DNA from: Chrysoporthe austroafricana
Lineage: Eukaryota; Ascomycota; Sordariomycetes; Diaporthales; Cryphonectriaceae
DNA length: 64,000 bases
Assembly: GCA_001051155.2 (NCBI GenBank)
Contig: JYIP02000007.1
Span: 498,342 to 562,341, forward strand
Direction: 5' to 3'
A program made the position numbers and the translations under genes. The notes below the pieces were generated by a model. It ran no database searches. It saw only the letters and a list, made by a program, of their open reading frames with translations, and was not told the origin of the DNA. Positions 22,929 to 35,059 of the stretch are shown here, in pieces; the first letter of the stretch is position 1, and each line of letters starts with the position of its first letter.

Positions 22929-24196
22929 ATGGGGCTACAGAGCGATCTCATCAGCGCCTCGGCCAAAGCCCAGGCCCCGGTTCCTGCTGGGCTTACCCTG
23001 GGCCTGATGATCGTCTTCTTGGTCGTGTGCTTGGCTATGACAGTGATGCGGATGTATACACGGCTTGAAGTCCACAGGAAACTCTGGTGGGACGACTGTA
23101 CGTGGCTGGGCCATCTACCCATCCTCTGGCTTCATTCCCGAAAGATCACTGCTGATGACCCGGGCCCCAGGGACGAGCGTCGTCGCGTTTGTGGGAACCG
23201 TTGCAGAAATAGCTACGGTGTTGGTAATAATGCGACACGGCGGAGGGGTCAACTGTCCGTCGATTCCATGCCCTCACCCGGCTCCGCTCCCTGCTGATAT
23301 ACCTCCCTGCAGACGACGACGTGCCCAAGGCCGACCTGAAGGTCTTCGCGCTGGCCTGGGAGGTCCTCGAGATGGCCGCGCGCATCGCGATCCTCTTCGC
23401 CCGCCTCTCCGTCCTGCTCCTCTACCTGCGGTCCTTCTACCCGCGCGGCATCACCCGCACCGGCGCGTGGTGGGCCATCCACGCCGTCATCTGGCTCAAC
23501 GTGCTGTACAGCGCGGCCCTGATCCTCGTCGTCTGCCTGCAGTGCGCGCCCTACGGCCTGCCCTTCGGCGAGACCTGCATCGACGAGTGGCTGCTGCTCG
23601 TGCTCTCCTCCATCATCAACATCATCAGCGACGTCGCCATCCTGCTGATCCCCATCGCCCTCATCTTCCGCCTGCAGCTGAGCCCGCGCAAGCGTTGGGC
23701 CATGTGGGCGCTCTTCGCCTTCGGCTCGCTCGCGCCGCTCGCCAGCGTCGCCCGCCTGGCGTACCAGATCCCCACCGCCGAGAGCGACGACAAGACTGTC
23801 GTGTACATCATCGTGGCGATCCTGGCCGTCGCCGAGCAGGTCGTCGCCGTCATCGTCGGCTGCGCGCCCGTCGTCGCCTCGCTGGTCATCAAGGTGGTGC
23901 GCGGCCGGACCAAGGTCTCCAGCGCCCCGTCCTCGCGGTCCGGCCGCCGGTACGGCCCGCTGTCGCTGAGGAGGCGCTTCGAGAAGGCGCCGGACCCGTT
24001 CCGCGTCACGGACTTCACGAGGCTCGAGGCGGGCAGCCAGGACCGGTTCGGCTCCACGGGCACGGCGTCGCAGGACGAGTGCGGTGCGGCGGTCTCGTAT
24101 ACACAGCCCAGCGAGAGCTGGACCTTGGAGGATTATAGAGGGGGGGCTGAGCGCGGGCAGGGGAAGCCCGACGGTGGATCTTCTGGAGTGGACTAA
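22929..24196 (+). CDS. Fungal rhodopsin-domain seven-helix membrane protein
   Basis: Three exons, 22929-23097, 23171-23254 and 23313-24196, give 378 residues. Splicing of intron 1 (GTACGT…CCCCAG, 73 nt) recreates WWDDW, the hallmark after the first helix in this family. Intron 2 (GTCCGT donor, CTGAT branch, CTGCAG) joins to DDVPKADLKVF. About seven hydrophobic helices can be counted, including TLGLMIVFLVVCLAM, LFARLSVLLLYL, LIPIALIF and VYIIVAILAVAEQVV. A cytoplasmic tail of about 100 residues rich in Ser and Arg follows. Related proteins (the broad PTH11-like/SAT4-like group) sit in the plasma membrane and are thought to sense surface or nutrient cues. Ligand and partner are unknown. The N-terminal extracellular part is short, with no CFEM domain. 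Confidence 0.85.
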
Positions 24197-26087
24197 GCGC
24201 CGGCGTTTTTCCCATCACTCTGACAGCTTAGGTATTAATATAGCCTGAAATGAGAATTGCAATACTTGCCTGCCCCTTGCTTGAGCACATTCAAACCGTT
24301 CATGGCATTGCCACCCACGAGCATGGCGACCTTACTGGAGGGGACTGACGTGAGCGCGCGCTATTCGCCGGGGGGACCACGCATAAGTGCTAAAAATTCA
24401 GCATCGAGTGGCATGTTACAGATAACCCAGGCACGGAACGCAAACCTGGTGTCTCCGAAAGTCTGTACAGAGTATACTGGTAATATAGGGATAGAGTCCA
24501 GGCGCACTCGTAACCCTCTCTGCCTGCCTCGGGCCGGCTCAAAATATCGAATCGCGGACTTCGATGCCATATTGGGCCATCTCACCCTTCACGTCCCCCC
24601 TTCACTACCGTTACTTCGGAACGGTCGACGGGGCCCTCTATCATCCAAGGTCCGGCACGGCACGGGGACGAACCGGTAGAGACCACCCACGAAGAGATTG
24701 TTGAAATTGCGAGATTGGGAGGCGAAGGATGGTGGCAGAGGTAGGAGAAGAGTCAGAGTAAGATCTATCGCTGAAATTTAATCTGCTTTTCAAATCGATT
24801 TCTGAACCAATTCTCGGTATTTTACCTTCTAATCATATGAACAACAGCTAGATATCTTTATTACTCACGTAGATAGTCCAAAGCTGTTCAATATATAATA
24901 CAGTCAAGTAGGCAATTCAAAGCTAAGTAATTACCATTCTGCGCTTACTATGCGATTTAAGACCGTCTGAATACATACGCACAGCGTAAACTAAATCAAT
25001 ATAACGTACGAAAAATTGAAAACAGACTTAGCGTCGTGAATTCCGATTTACTTGGCATTCTTTTCTTGATAGAGTTAATTTACTTTTCAAATTTAGAATA
25101 TGTAACGAAGAGTTCTTGCTAAATAATAGGTACTTGTTAAAGTTGAAATGATTTCTCAACTTGGTTACATTCTCATATGCGTGCTTCTAGAGAGGATCCC
25201 TTCTGATAGAAAAAGCAGGTTCGATAGAAGCTAGGTTGTATTTGAAGACTATCTTGTCTTAAAAACCTCTTCATATTTATGTGGTTTACGCTTCGCCTAA
25301 ACTTCGAGTCAGTCTTTCAGTTTTGGACGCTTTATTTCTAAATAAAAAAATCCTCTGACCGTCTTGCAATTATATCGTATGCGCATTACGGTACTATATA
25401 ATAAAAAAGCGTGCATTTCCATCCGCTTTGTCGCGATCCGATGTCATTAACCAACAAACAACAAATTTCTATATCGTCAGCCAAAAAAAAAAACCATTGC
25501 TACAGTCGTGTTCACAGCAGCTTTCACTTGCAACGAGCACCACATCGTCGTCTACAGAAACCATCAACTCACCCGCAGCTCGCCCATTCCTCTCTTTAAC
25601 ATTTCTAGGTTCTCTCTCTATTTAACCTTACTCTTTTCTATTTCTCCATCATGGGCTACAAAGAATTTTGCTTGTATTATGAGAAGATCTCTCCTAATAA
25701 ACCCATAGACTCACCCTCTGCTTATTAGACAATAGGTCAAGCTTCACCTTCCTCTCTTACTGCTGATTCCAACTTAAAGACAAGCGAGTGGCTTTACATA
25801 CTCTGATTCTTCTGAATGTAGATGGCTCAATAATTGTTGAAGTCTACTGCTTCCGCGTCGTGAGCATATGCTGGGGAAGGCGAGGACCACGGGTTAGGGT
25901 AATACGGTCTCAAAGCAGGGATGCCCTGCCTTAGCCAGCAGGACCCCAGCCAAAAGTGCTGCCAAGACAATCGGCTGGCAACTTTACCTCAACGACCATC
26001 GACCACATCGCAACGGATGCGACATCCTCTGCGCCCAATTGCCCACCAGTCCCTCCAAACCAGCCTTACGGCCCTTCGATTAGCATC
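24197..26087. other. Intergenic region with an AT-rich island
   Basis: From about 24770 to 25800 base composition drops sharply to AT-rich with stops in all frames. It looks like decayed repeat DNA, although I found no element ends. No gene is supported. The last 150 bp are the promoter and 5' UTR of the Asterix gene. Confidence 0.5.
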
Positions 26088-26666
26088 ATGGCATCCAAGA
26101 AGGACCCGCGAAGGCCGGATCTGGGTAAGATGTCCGCGCGTCCCCTCGCCCTGCTGCTCGAAAGCTGATCGCAGGCCTGCCGCGCGCAGTGATCCCCTAC
26201 CAGGAGCCAGTGGCCAAGACCGACGGCGCCGACGTGAGCTCGACCATGTCACAGACCTTGCCGATGGCCGCGATATTCATGCGAAACCGCTACATAGGAT
26301 GGTACGCGGGCCCTTCCCACCCCTACCCCCCGAGGCCGCCGCGCGCCGGCCACCACGCCGCGGCCCCGAGCATCCTATCGCGCCAGCGCGCCGGCCGGCC
26401 TCGCACACGGAAGGCAGGAGTGAAGATGCACAACAGGCTGACGATTTCTTCTCTGATACAGGGCTGCCGTGGTTTTCAGCATACAGAACTGGCTGGGCGA
26501 GAGCGAGTACAGCAAGACGAGCTCGAGCACCCCGGGCTACTTCTCCGTCGGCATGGCGCTCATGTCCCTGGTCGTGACATACCTGCCAATGTTCCTCCCG
26601 CCTCCGCCGGGCAGCCAGAGGGTGCCGACAGGAACGGAGGCCGCACCGCCGGTGCCTCCCTCGTAG
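26088..26666 (+). CDS. Asterix / UPF0139 family, PAT complex subunit
   Basis: Three exons, 26088-26124, 26190-26301 and 26462-26666, give 117 residues. Intron 1 (GTAAGA, branch CTGAT, GCGCAG) joins RRPDL to VIPYQEP. A nearer acceptor at 26174 also keeps phase and would add five residues. Intron 2 is 160 nt and splits the tryptophan of YIGW. The protein shows the family order: DPRRPD motif, SQTLPMAAIFMRNRYIGW with the first helix, NWLGESEYSK, then a second helix (MALMSLVVTYLPMFL) before a proline-rich tail. In animals the homologue (WDR83OS) works with CCDC47 in the ER membrane to shelter nascent transmembrane helices. A like role is inferred here. Its size is normal for the family. Confidence 0.93.
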
Positions 26667-28167
26667 GCGATAGTTGATGGGATCGGTATGGAGGAGCTGC
26701 AGGGGGACCTCTGCCCCCGGGAGGAAGGCGCTCACCGGGCGATCGTCAGGAGGCCTGTGGTCGCTTGTAAGATACCAAAAACAATAATGGATGGGTTCTG
26801 CCCGCAAAACTTGGCCGTTCATGTGCTTATCAAGGGTGGCTCGCAACTGTATATCGCAAGACCATCCTCTGGACGTCCGCAGTGATCGGTAGTTGGCGAG
26901 TTTTCACGCCTTGAATGCTCACTGCAGATCCTGTGTCGTGAAGTCATGGAGCCGTCCTGACCCGCTCTCTTCCGGGCTTGGTGTCGATCGTCAGGCGAGC
27001 TCGGAATCCAGTAACCCTTTCTCTGCCGGACCCGTTACCTCGTGTTCGATTTATCTATCTAGTACGTGCTGGTCGCTCGTGGGAGACGATGTCGACGCCA
27101 TTGAACAAGCTTCGATCGAAGCCATGCCCGCGCTCGTGGAGCCCAGGCTTTCATGAAACCCAAGCCTATCTCTAGGTAGCAATGATGGACACGCGTCTGA
27201 GGTCGTTGCTGGTCCTGCAGCTCTGGCCAGCGTGGGGCACGATTCGCAGAGCGAACATCGGAGACCGACCAGTGCCCAGTAGACAGTCAGCGGTGCATTG
27301 TGCCGCCCTTGAGCCTCAGTGCAAGCCATCTGTGCCATGGTCTCACGACAGCAGCGACGCCATGCCTCGTTAGTGTCAAGACGAGCCTCCGAGACGGCGG
27401 CAGCGGCCCAGGCCCCACAGAGGCCGGGTGGGGATTGGGATGGGGATGGGGCCCATCCCTGCTGCAGTGGCCACGCGCTGGCACTGCAACCCAAGGCATT
27501 GATGATCACCGACCTTGGGACGTGTCCTGTATGCGTCCGTCCCGCCGCCTCGAGATCTCGACATACTTATACGTAGGCCACTTATGCATGAGCGAGCCCG
27601 GTCGGTTCGGACGACAGCCCTGAGCTATCCCATATCACCTCTGACGCCAGCTGCCTGAGAAGACGGGAGCCTGACCTCAGCCTGAGCCTGGCGGAACGTA
27701 GCAGACCTCTCCGACGAGCTGTGGGTGCTGCTCACCTGCTCTCACTGTTACGTCGGGCCCCAATTTCGTATCGTCTCTGCACGACGAGCGGCGTGGAACT
27801 GACTTAGGTTCACATCCTGGTAGGAAACCCAGTCCCTGGCTGCCACCCAAACCTACCATCCTTTCCCTACCCGGTCCCGAGAGCCTATCCCAGACAGGAT
27901 CCCAGTCCGGCAGCGGATCTGTCAGACCTGACAGCCGTGTCTAGATGACATACGAGGCTTGAAACCAGCCCAGTGCTCACTCACGGGTCTCTTCTTTCTG
28001 AGCCTTCTCAACTGTCATGCCGACCATGCTGATTATCCCGCAGCCAGCCGAGAGCGCCGTCAGAAAAGGAGGACACAGGGGCACATAAGGCCCCTACACC
28101 AGCACCGCAGGAACAGCCAGCAGCTCCCAATTGACGACGCCCTGCTATCCCTGCCGCCAGCGTCGCC
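26667..28167. other. Intergenic, no supported gene
   Basis: About 1.5 kb of mixed composition between two plus-strand genes. Open frames on both strands overlap each other and lack protein-like composition. The last 200 bp is probably the 5' UTR of the Mob gene (CA-rich, few ATGs). Confidence 0.45.
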
Positions 28168-29058
28168 ATGTCTTCCGACCAAGATGACCCTCTCGACTCC
28201 TACCACCTCCCGCGGCCGCTGCCGGCATGGGTGAACCCGGCATACGCCAAGCACATAGTGAAAGGCAACTTCATGACGCTCATCGCGCGGCCCAAGACGG
28301 TCGAGCACGGCGAGTGGATCGCCCACCAGGTCGTCGAGCACTACCGGAACCTCTGGCACTTCGTCCGCGTCATATACGAGAAGGAGGACACCGGCGAGAG
28401 CATCTGCAACGCCACGACATGCCCGAAAATGAGAGCCGGACCGTGGGTTACCCCCCTCCCCGCCTCCGCCGGCGCAACTCACCGTCCTGAGGACCTGTCT
28501 CAAAAGCTAACGCGCGGGGCTAGGAACCACTCGTACACGTGGCTCAACAGCCGCCACGAGCCTGTCGAGCTGCCCGCCTGCGAATATATCACCCTCATGC
28601 AGCGCTGGGTGTCCAGCAAGCTCGACGACACCAGCATCTTCCCCACCGACCCGTCCGGCGTGTCGTACGCCCTCAACTCGGCCTTCACGTCCCCCGAGGC
28701 CGCGGCGGCGGCCGACGGCGACGACTGGCCCGGCCGCCGGAGCGGCTTCCCCAGGGAGTTCGGCTCGATCTGCCAGACCATCTTCCTGCAGATGTTTCGG
28801 GTGTACGCGCACCTGTACCACGCGCACTTCGTCGAGCCCTTCTACCACCTGAACCTGGAGAAGCAGCTCAACAGCTGCTTCAGCCACTTCCTGCTGACGG
28901 CCACGACGCTGGACCTGCTGAAGCCGCACGAGCTGGAGCCCATGCAGCCGCTGATCGACCTGTGGGCGGCGAACGGGACGTTCCCGCCGGACAGCAAGGC
29001 GTACCAGATGGCGAACTTGAGGGCGGGCCAGACGCTGTTGGCGGTGGCCGGGGTGTAG
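28168..29058 (+). CDS. mob2: Mob1/phocein family protein, Mob2-like
   Basis: Two exons, 28168-28442 and 28524-29058, give 269 residues. The 81-nt intron (GTGGGT, branch CTAAC, GCTAG) is a multiple of three, so the frame stays open through it. Splicing restores CPKMRAGPNHSYTW. The Mob fold is clear: VKGNFMTL and HGEWIAHQVVEHYRNL, the zinc-binding pair in CNATTC, and the two histidines in VYAHLYHAHF. The TWLNSRHEPVELPACEYI segment resembles fungal Mob2 more than Mob1 or phocein. Mob2 proteins bind and activate NDR kinases (Cbk1/COT1 in the RAM pathway) controlling polar growth. The subgroup is an inference from segment likeness. Ala/Gly-rich residues around 160-175 form a loop insert. Confidence 0.88.
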   Translation: MSSDQDDPLDSYHLPRPLPAWVNPAYAKHIVKGNFMTLIARPKTVEHGEWIAHQVVEHYRNLWHFVRVIYEKEDTGESICNATTCPKMRAGPWVTPLPASAGATHRPEDLSQKLTRGARNHSYTWLNSRHEPVELPACEYITLMQRWVSSKLDDTSIFPTDPSGVSYALNSAFTSPEAAAAADGDDWPGRRSGFPREFGSICQTIFLQMFRVYAHLYHAHFVEPFYHLNLEKQLNSCFSHFLLTATTLDLLKPHELEPMQPLIDLWAANGTFPPDSKAYQMANLRAGQTLLAVAGV

Positions 29059-29806
29059 ACATCGGGTGCGGAGGCGGGACGGCATTGGACGGTGGCAATG
29101 TGTAGCACAAGAATCCCGCAAGCATGTGCGATCAAAGACGGAACCTGGACACGGGGCACTATTTAACGTCTAGCAAAGGCCAAGAGAAATCGTATGCTAA
29201 GACTCATGGCTGTGATGTGCCTGCAGAGCAATGGCGTTGTGCGCTTTACCATAGAATTGCCCTAGAAATACTGTACAACGACACGATTCTGGGTTAGAGG
29301 GAGCAAAGTACGGTCTGGAACAGGTCTCTTGGTTGTAAGTGAAAGGATATTGGCTGCTAATGACGTTATTGTACACGCGGAAAAGAAAACCAAGAACTAA
29401 ATATTCTGGTCATGACGAGAAAATGTCCAAGTAGCTGCCACCCTCAACTCCTTCACTAAGCACTGCCCAAGACAATGTAGCAAATACCTCAATGGGTTTA
29501 TGCTAGGCAAGAGCAGTGGAATATGTCAGTCTTCTAACACACAAGAGGTTGGGATGCGAGTGCTTATTAGCGTTGAGGCTACAGTTAAGAGGAAACTGTA
29601 CTTAGATTGACGACTGGAAGGGTAGCTATCTGACAGTAGGAAATGTCCAATCTAGATGTCAAGCCCATCAATCCTAACCCTAACCTGACTTATGATGTTT
29701 TTCAAATGCGTCCATGTAGGAGAGAGTCTTTTGCCACGGATGTTGGATCCGGGCCAGCGTGGTCCTGGCTCCACTGAGCCTGCCTGTTCTTGAGACCTGT
29801 ACAAGC
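29059..29806. other. Convergent intergenic region
   Basis: Between the Mob gene (plus) and the zinc-finger-like gene (minus). AT content rises to the right. A telomere-like CCTAACCCTAACC lies near 29677. No gene seen. Confidence 0.45.
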
Positions 29807-31870
29807 CTAGGTCATAACATTGTGGTCGGCTTTCATTGTGAAGTGATCATCCAGGTCACGGAGCACTGATGAATAGTAGGCGTCCACAAGCTTCATAGGC
29901 TCCTCACACAACTGATGCTCCTCAGTCTGAAAGTGCTGATAGATGGCGTCTAATTTCCCGCCGGTGCTGCAATTTTTACATAATAAGTGTTTCCAACAGC
30001 GTAAGCAGGAAATTTCTTCGATAGATGTGGAGTGTCCATGAGCAAACCGCCTGGAGCGGCCATCACGAAATCGCCTGGCTGCTAACTTTGGCTCTCTGTA
30101 GTGCATGATTTTAGCCTCGTCGTTGTTCGCTTCGCCGTCTATGGTGATTTCGAAGTGCCTTATCGAATTGACGTATTTTAGATAAAAATCCTGAAGCAGT
30201 TTGTAGGGCTGAGATCCGTGGAAGGATACGATTATCAGTATAGCAATCCAGAACTCAGGCCTGGTATACATAAATAATGCACACTTACAACACCAAGTAT
30301 CACAGTCAAAACACTCTTTGCCGGATTGATACTCCAGAAAAGTGAAGGACGGTAGGAGTAGTCTTTCGCTTCGGAATCCGCCCTCCTAAATGCTGAAGCA
30401 AAGCATTTGTGTAAGTGTTTTTCAAATTCCTTTCTACTCGCAAATCTCTGGGCCCGACTGAGGGGAGCCAGGTCGGTCTGTGAGTGCCAGGACGGAAAGT
30501 TTCCTGCAGGAAATAAGCTGGTAGGCAAGTCGGAAGGAGCATCCTCATGAAGGGGCGAACCGGTAGGCAGGTCGGAAGGAGCGTCTTCATGGAAGGTTAA
30601 GCCGGTAGGCAGGTAGGAAGGAGCGTCTTTATGGAAGGTTAAGCCGGTAGGCAAGTTGGAAGGAGCGTCCTCATGAAGGAGCGAACCGGTAGGCAAGTCG
30701 GAAGGAGCGTTCTCATGAAGGAGCGAACCGGTAGGCAGGTAGGAAGGAGCGTCTTTATGGAGGGGCGAGCCGGTAGGCAAGTCGGAAGGAACGTCTTCAT
30801 GGAAGCTTAAGCCGGTAGGCAAGTCGGAAGGAGCGTCCTCATGAAGAAGCGAACCGGTAGGCAAGTCGGAAGGAGCGTCCTCATGAAGAAGCGAACCGGT
30901 AGGCAAGTCGGAAGGAGCGTCCTCATGAAGGAGCGAACCGGTAGGCAGGTCGGAAGGAGCGTCTTTATGGAGGGGCGAGCCGGTAGGCAAGTCGGAAGGA
31001 GCGTCTTCATGAAGAGTCGAGCTGGTGCTGGCGGCCGGAACTGTTCTAGGGCCCTCCTGGGGTGTCGCCACGTCAAAGGCAGCAGTAACGACCCCTGAAG
31101 GCCATACCGCCTCAGCTTCTTTCTTTTTTGGTCGACAGCAAGGTGAGACCATTGTCGCGCCCAAAGTTTCCGGAAGATCGGTCGCACAATCTGGATACCG
31201 TGAGTGTTAACAGATCGCTAGAGCGAGTGGTAAAGTTAAGAGATCTTTGCGCAGGCCAAAAAGAGAAGCAAACTATTCAGAACGGCTGCTTACATGGATT
31301 CAAGTTGTCATCTGATTCATATATGTTCTGATATATTCTCCTCCATCTCCATTTCCCCAAGGGCTCTTGTGCTGCACGAGGCACTCGGTGGCGCATCTCC
31401 TCGGAATCCCAAATCTTCCACCTTTGATACTGTTCTGATGACATCAGAGTGGCATCGGCCCATTTTTCTAGATGCTCTGGCCAAGGGGTCGGGACACATA
31501 GACCGGATGCCTCATGACCCTTCCGGGTGTCTTGCAGATTCTTTTTGGACGTAATGTTGTAAGGCATCTTACACGTGAGACACCAGTACTCGCTGGAATG
31601 ATATCGCTCGAGATGTTCGCTACGAGACAGCCATTAGAATGCTTGTAGGTAAGATGGTGGGGCAGCTTTGAGAATATACTTGAGTTTATGTATGCTGGCG
31701 AAGCTTGGTTCCTTGAACCCATGGCCCACAATATTGTTGTGCTTTGCATGTCTCCACGCAGCGATCGGACACCTGAATTTGAGGGCATCTTCGTCCTGAC
31801 TTGTTATCTTCCGCTTCTTCGAAGGTATGCTTGAAGATGCAATATGGGCCTTCTCCATTTGGTCAGCCAT
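29807..31870 (-). CDS. Zinc-finger-like protein with twelve 14-residue tandem repeats
   Basis: Four exons (31870-31680, 31619-31294, 31190-30289, 30208-29807) give 606 residues. Introns are 60 nt (GTATAT, CTAAT, CGTAG), 103 nt (GTAAGC…ATCCAG) and 80 nt (GTAAGT, CTGAT, CTCAG). Every junction keeps phase, and splicing removes all internal stops. Exons 1-2 encode a Cys/His module. FRCP, then HKLNEHLERYH formed across intron 1, then YWCLTCK resembles the degenerate C2H2 fingers of fungal nuclear proteins. Exon 3 begins with a basic CCRPKKK stretch and carries the repeat HEDAPSDLPTGSLL. Exon 4 has CLRCWKHLLCKNC and a later His/Cys cluster, a possible second zinc site. I do not know a named family. 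Function is probably nuclear or regulatory. It borders an AT-rich repeat island. Confidence 0.65.
30510..31015. repeat. 42-bp coding minisatellite, 12 copies
   Basis: Twelve 42-bp units in tandem within exon 3 of the minus-strand gene, each encoding a 14-residue variant of HEDAPSDLPTGSLL. Units differ at a few codons (E/K, D/Y/N, SLL/SPL/LTF). They are therefore older than the two minisatellites at 4.7 and 6.6 kb, but the reading frame is kept in all of them. Limits are approximate. Confidence 0.92.
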
Positions 31871-33331
31871 CGATGAGTCGTGATGTATAGCTCGTACACA
31901 AGCTTAGCTCTTGTCGAATAAGGAGATAGTGTTGCCTTCGGCGGCTTCAAAATGGGTCGACAGACCAAAATATGTCTTCCAAGAGCTGTGAGGAGAAGAG
32001 GTATGAGGTAGGAAGATGTTGAGAGAAAAGATGGGAGGAAAGATGGATTTGAAAGCCTGGGACTTATGGCCTTATATAGGTACGCAAGACTGACCCTTGG
32101 CGGTGCATGCATGTCCATATGCATCGCCCCCAACACCCCGCTCTCCAACGGTTTTCTGGTTTGCCCCACAATATTTTCAATTCACAACAGACTACTTTAA
32201 GCCAGTGTCTTTATCGAATCTTTCATGCTTGAAAGAAGATTTTTTGAGAAAAATCTACATCTTCAGAAAAGGAATTTTTTATATAATAAATATTGTATCA
32301 ATTTAATTTTTTGAAGATTCGTTGCAATTTATTGTTAAAGATTTCATGTTTGTTAATTGCAATTTTCAAGGTGAATTCGAAAGAAGCAGAGCGACAAGGG
32401 TTTGAAATTCTTATTTATTTTGTCAAAGATTCATTTTGAATTTATTCGTTAATAACAAATAATATTGGAGAAATGAGAAACGAATAAAACAAGCTAAAAT
32501 GCAAGCTTTCTAGTATATATTTTTTTCTTTTTCCTAAATTTAATATTCGTTAAGACGGCGGTAGTGTCAACGCCCGGGCAGCTGGCGACGCGAGGCGGGG
32601 TGGTATCCTGGTGTAACGGAATGGATGGACGTCTGCCGCAAGGCACGGCAGGACGCCTGCTCCGCGGACACCATTTCTCTCATGATCATCAGCATCCAGC
32701 GGACTACTGCGCCAGGCCCCTCAGGTCTTCCAGCATACGTAAAATTTTCAGCCAGAGGGCACCGGCGGTGGACCGCCGAGGTGAGGTGAATCTCCTATAT
32801 TTAAATGTGGTATCAACCTGTCTCCCTTCCTCCCAGACCAATTTGCACTCCCGGACCTTCTTACGCGCGGCATTGGTGAATATGTGCGCGTACAGATACA
32901 TCTCACGCTCAAAAAGCAGATAAATTTTATCCAAATGTATCACTAGGATATTTTCTCCGCCATTTAATCATCTCTGCGATATTACTAGAAATGGTCTCAG
33001 CATCTTATATAAACCACCAAAGCCGGGGCAGTAGGCTGGAACAATCTAGTCGTGAGTACGGACAGACGAAGGAATCAAACTAGGCAAAATGAACTGCGCC
33101 TATGGCTTGGCCCAACGTCGTCGAGAGGGCAAGAGCGATTAAAAATTTATATCAGAAGCACGCTATCGGACAGTCGTTAAGGCAAGACAATAAATAGCCA
33201 GACAGGCTTGTAGGCTAATCGACGAAATAGCTATAGCAGGATTACAGCTTGCAGACGGAAAATCGATATTTCGACAATGCTTTATATCTGGTCAGACGTG
33301 TATTAAAGACAATAGAACGCATTGCCCAGGT
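31871..33331. other. AT-rich intergenic region
   Basis: Left of 32100 is the promoter of the zinc-finger-like gene. From 32200 to 32560 the DNA is extremely AT-rich. A GC-richer patch at 32555-32930 has no protein-like frame. No gene was found. It looks like mutated repeat remnants. Confidence 0.5.
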
Positions 33332-33797
33332 CAGGGTTGGAAATTTAGTTAGTTAATTTGTTTAATTCGAAGCTTGATTAAAACTAACTAAAACCCATTT
33401 CAAAACTAATTAAACTGATTAAAAAAAAATATAAGCTGATTAAAACTAACTGAAACTAACTAATTTAATAATTAACTAACTAAAAATACTAAAGCATTTT
33501 TTTTTTTAAATATATATATATATAATATTAAATAGTAGTAATCTTGTGGATTGGGTAATAAATAGGCCTGGGCAGTGAGTCATAACAGCCTTTAGCGCAC
33601 GGGCCAGAATATGGCCTATGCGCTATACGTGGACTCTATTTAGCAGTAACGAACGCTCAAGCAGTTAGATAGTTCTTTCCTTTCTGAATCAATACGACAA
33701 TCAATAACAGATATCTTATTCCTTTATTGCAATGGAATAGCCAACCGACAAATCTCGTATATTATAGTAGGAGAGAAGGGATTTATTAAACGAATAG

Positions 33798-33833
<36 letters not shown>

Positions 33834-34393
33834 AATAAATTATATGGCAACCTTATCAAATATCCCTTTATTGAATTCACCGGGCATTCCTGGGTAAGTT
33901 TACTGAGCGTTCTCTGCTACGCCGTACCCATTATTAAATTAGAATTTGATAGGTATAGCGTGGCATCCAGGAATGAACGAGATGGACTGCTTCAATGAGT
34001 ATCTGTATTGTACAGAAGCTGATTCTCGCCCTGTAGCAAGAGAAAGCGGGGTCGAGCTGCAGGTTAAGATAAGGTGATGCTCCGTCGCTGAGTCAGCGGA
34101 ATGCCCGCGACTGGGGGTGCGTTCCAGCCCAAATCGTAACAGTATTGCAAGGCTAGCCATATAACTATATTTTAATACTATATCTTCAGGTGCACTACCC
34201 GTCACTTTTAGATTGCTATTATAAATAATTTTAGTTAGTTTTAATTATTAAAAAAAACTAATTAAAATAACTAAAAAAAACTTTTAATACTAATTAACCA
34301 AAACTAAAAAGAAAAAAAATTCAGTACTAATTATAATGAGTTTTTAGTTAGTCAATTATTAACTAAAAACTAATGAATAATTTTCCAACCCTG
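33332..34393. mobile_element. Non-autonomous DNA transposon with hAT-like ends
   Basis: The 1062-bp segment begins CAGGGTTGGAAATTT and ends with the inverse, AATTTTCCAACCCTG (13 of 15 bases match as inverted repeats). Next to each end are AT-rich runs of TTAGTTAGTT-type units in opposite orientation. The inside has a (TA)n run near 33800 and no transposase frame. CAGGG-type ends are usual for hAT elements. ATTGCC occurs just outside both ends (33321 and 34394), but on the left it is separated from the terminus by five bases, so an exact 8-bp target duplication is not shown. Confidence 0.6.
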
Positions 34394-35059
34394 ATTGCCT
34401 TCCTTTGAATATAAAAGGGCTGAAGTCGAAAGTTAACCTACTTATAAGCCCAAAATAAAAGGGGGTCCTTGATATTAAGCCTTGCACTGGTTATTACAAC
34501 ACTGTCCAAAAGACTACGCTTTGAACTTCCCAGCGGTCAAGTTTTATCGCGATGGTTAACTCGGAGCTCTGAATTCTTATTGCAGTGGCCAGTGCAAAGG
34601 ACTTAATATTGGGGACACCCTCCCCCCATTTGAGCCTATAAGTAAATGGACCTTTAGCTTCAACCCTTCCTACACTCAAAAGAGGGGACACGCAATGCGT
34701 TGATTTCGCTAATACACGTCTGACTAGATGCGGAGTATCGTCGAAATGTCAGCATCCGCCTGCAAGCGTGAAAATGTCATGGCCATTTCGTCGATAGGCT
34801 CGCAAGCCAGTCCAGCCTATGCCCAGTCTCGACGACGGCTCCGACAGCGTTCCTTCTTCTAATCTACATTTTAATCGCCCTCCCCTTCTCAATAACGTCT
34901 GGCCAGGCCGTAGACCCTGCTTCCTTCGCTAATCTGGCTCTTTCGTCTGTCTGTACGTACGCTTAGGTTGTTCGAGCGTACTGCCCCGGATTTGGTAGTC
35001 GATATGAAATGCTGACACCATTTCTAGTTCATCCTTACCACTTCTCCACATACAGAACA
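34394..35059. other. Non-coding DNA between two repeat elements
   Basis: Mixed composition, no protein-like frame, no recognised ends. Sequence at 34720-35030 is less AT-rich than both sides. Confidence 0.4.

Noticed and set aside
23065..24138. 357-codon plus-strand frame overlapping the rhodopsin-domain gene
   Set aside because: Its middle part is Arg/His/Pro-rich out-of-frame reading; only 23171-23254 is used as exon 2 of the true gene.
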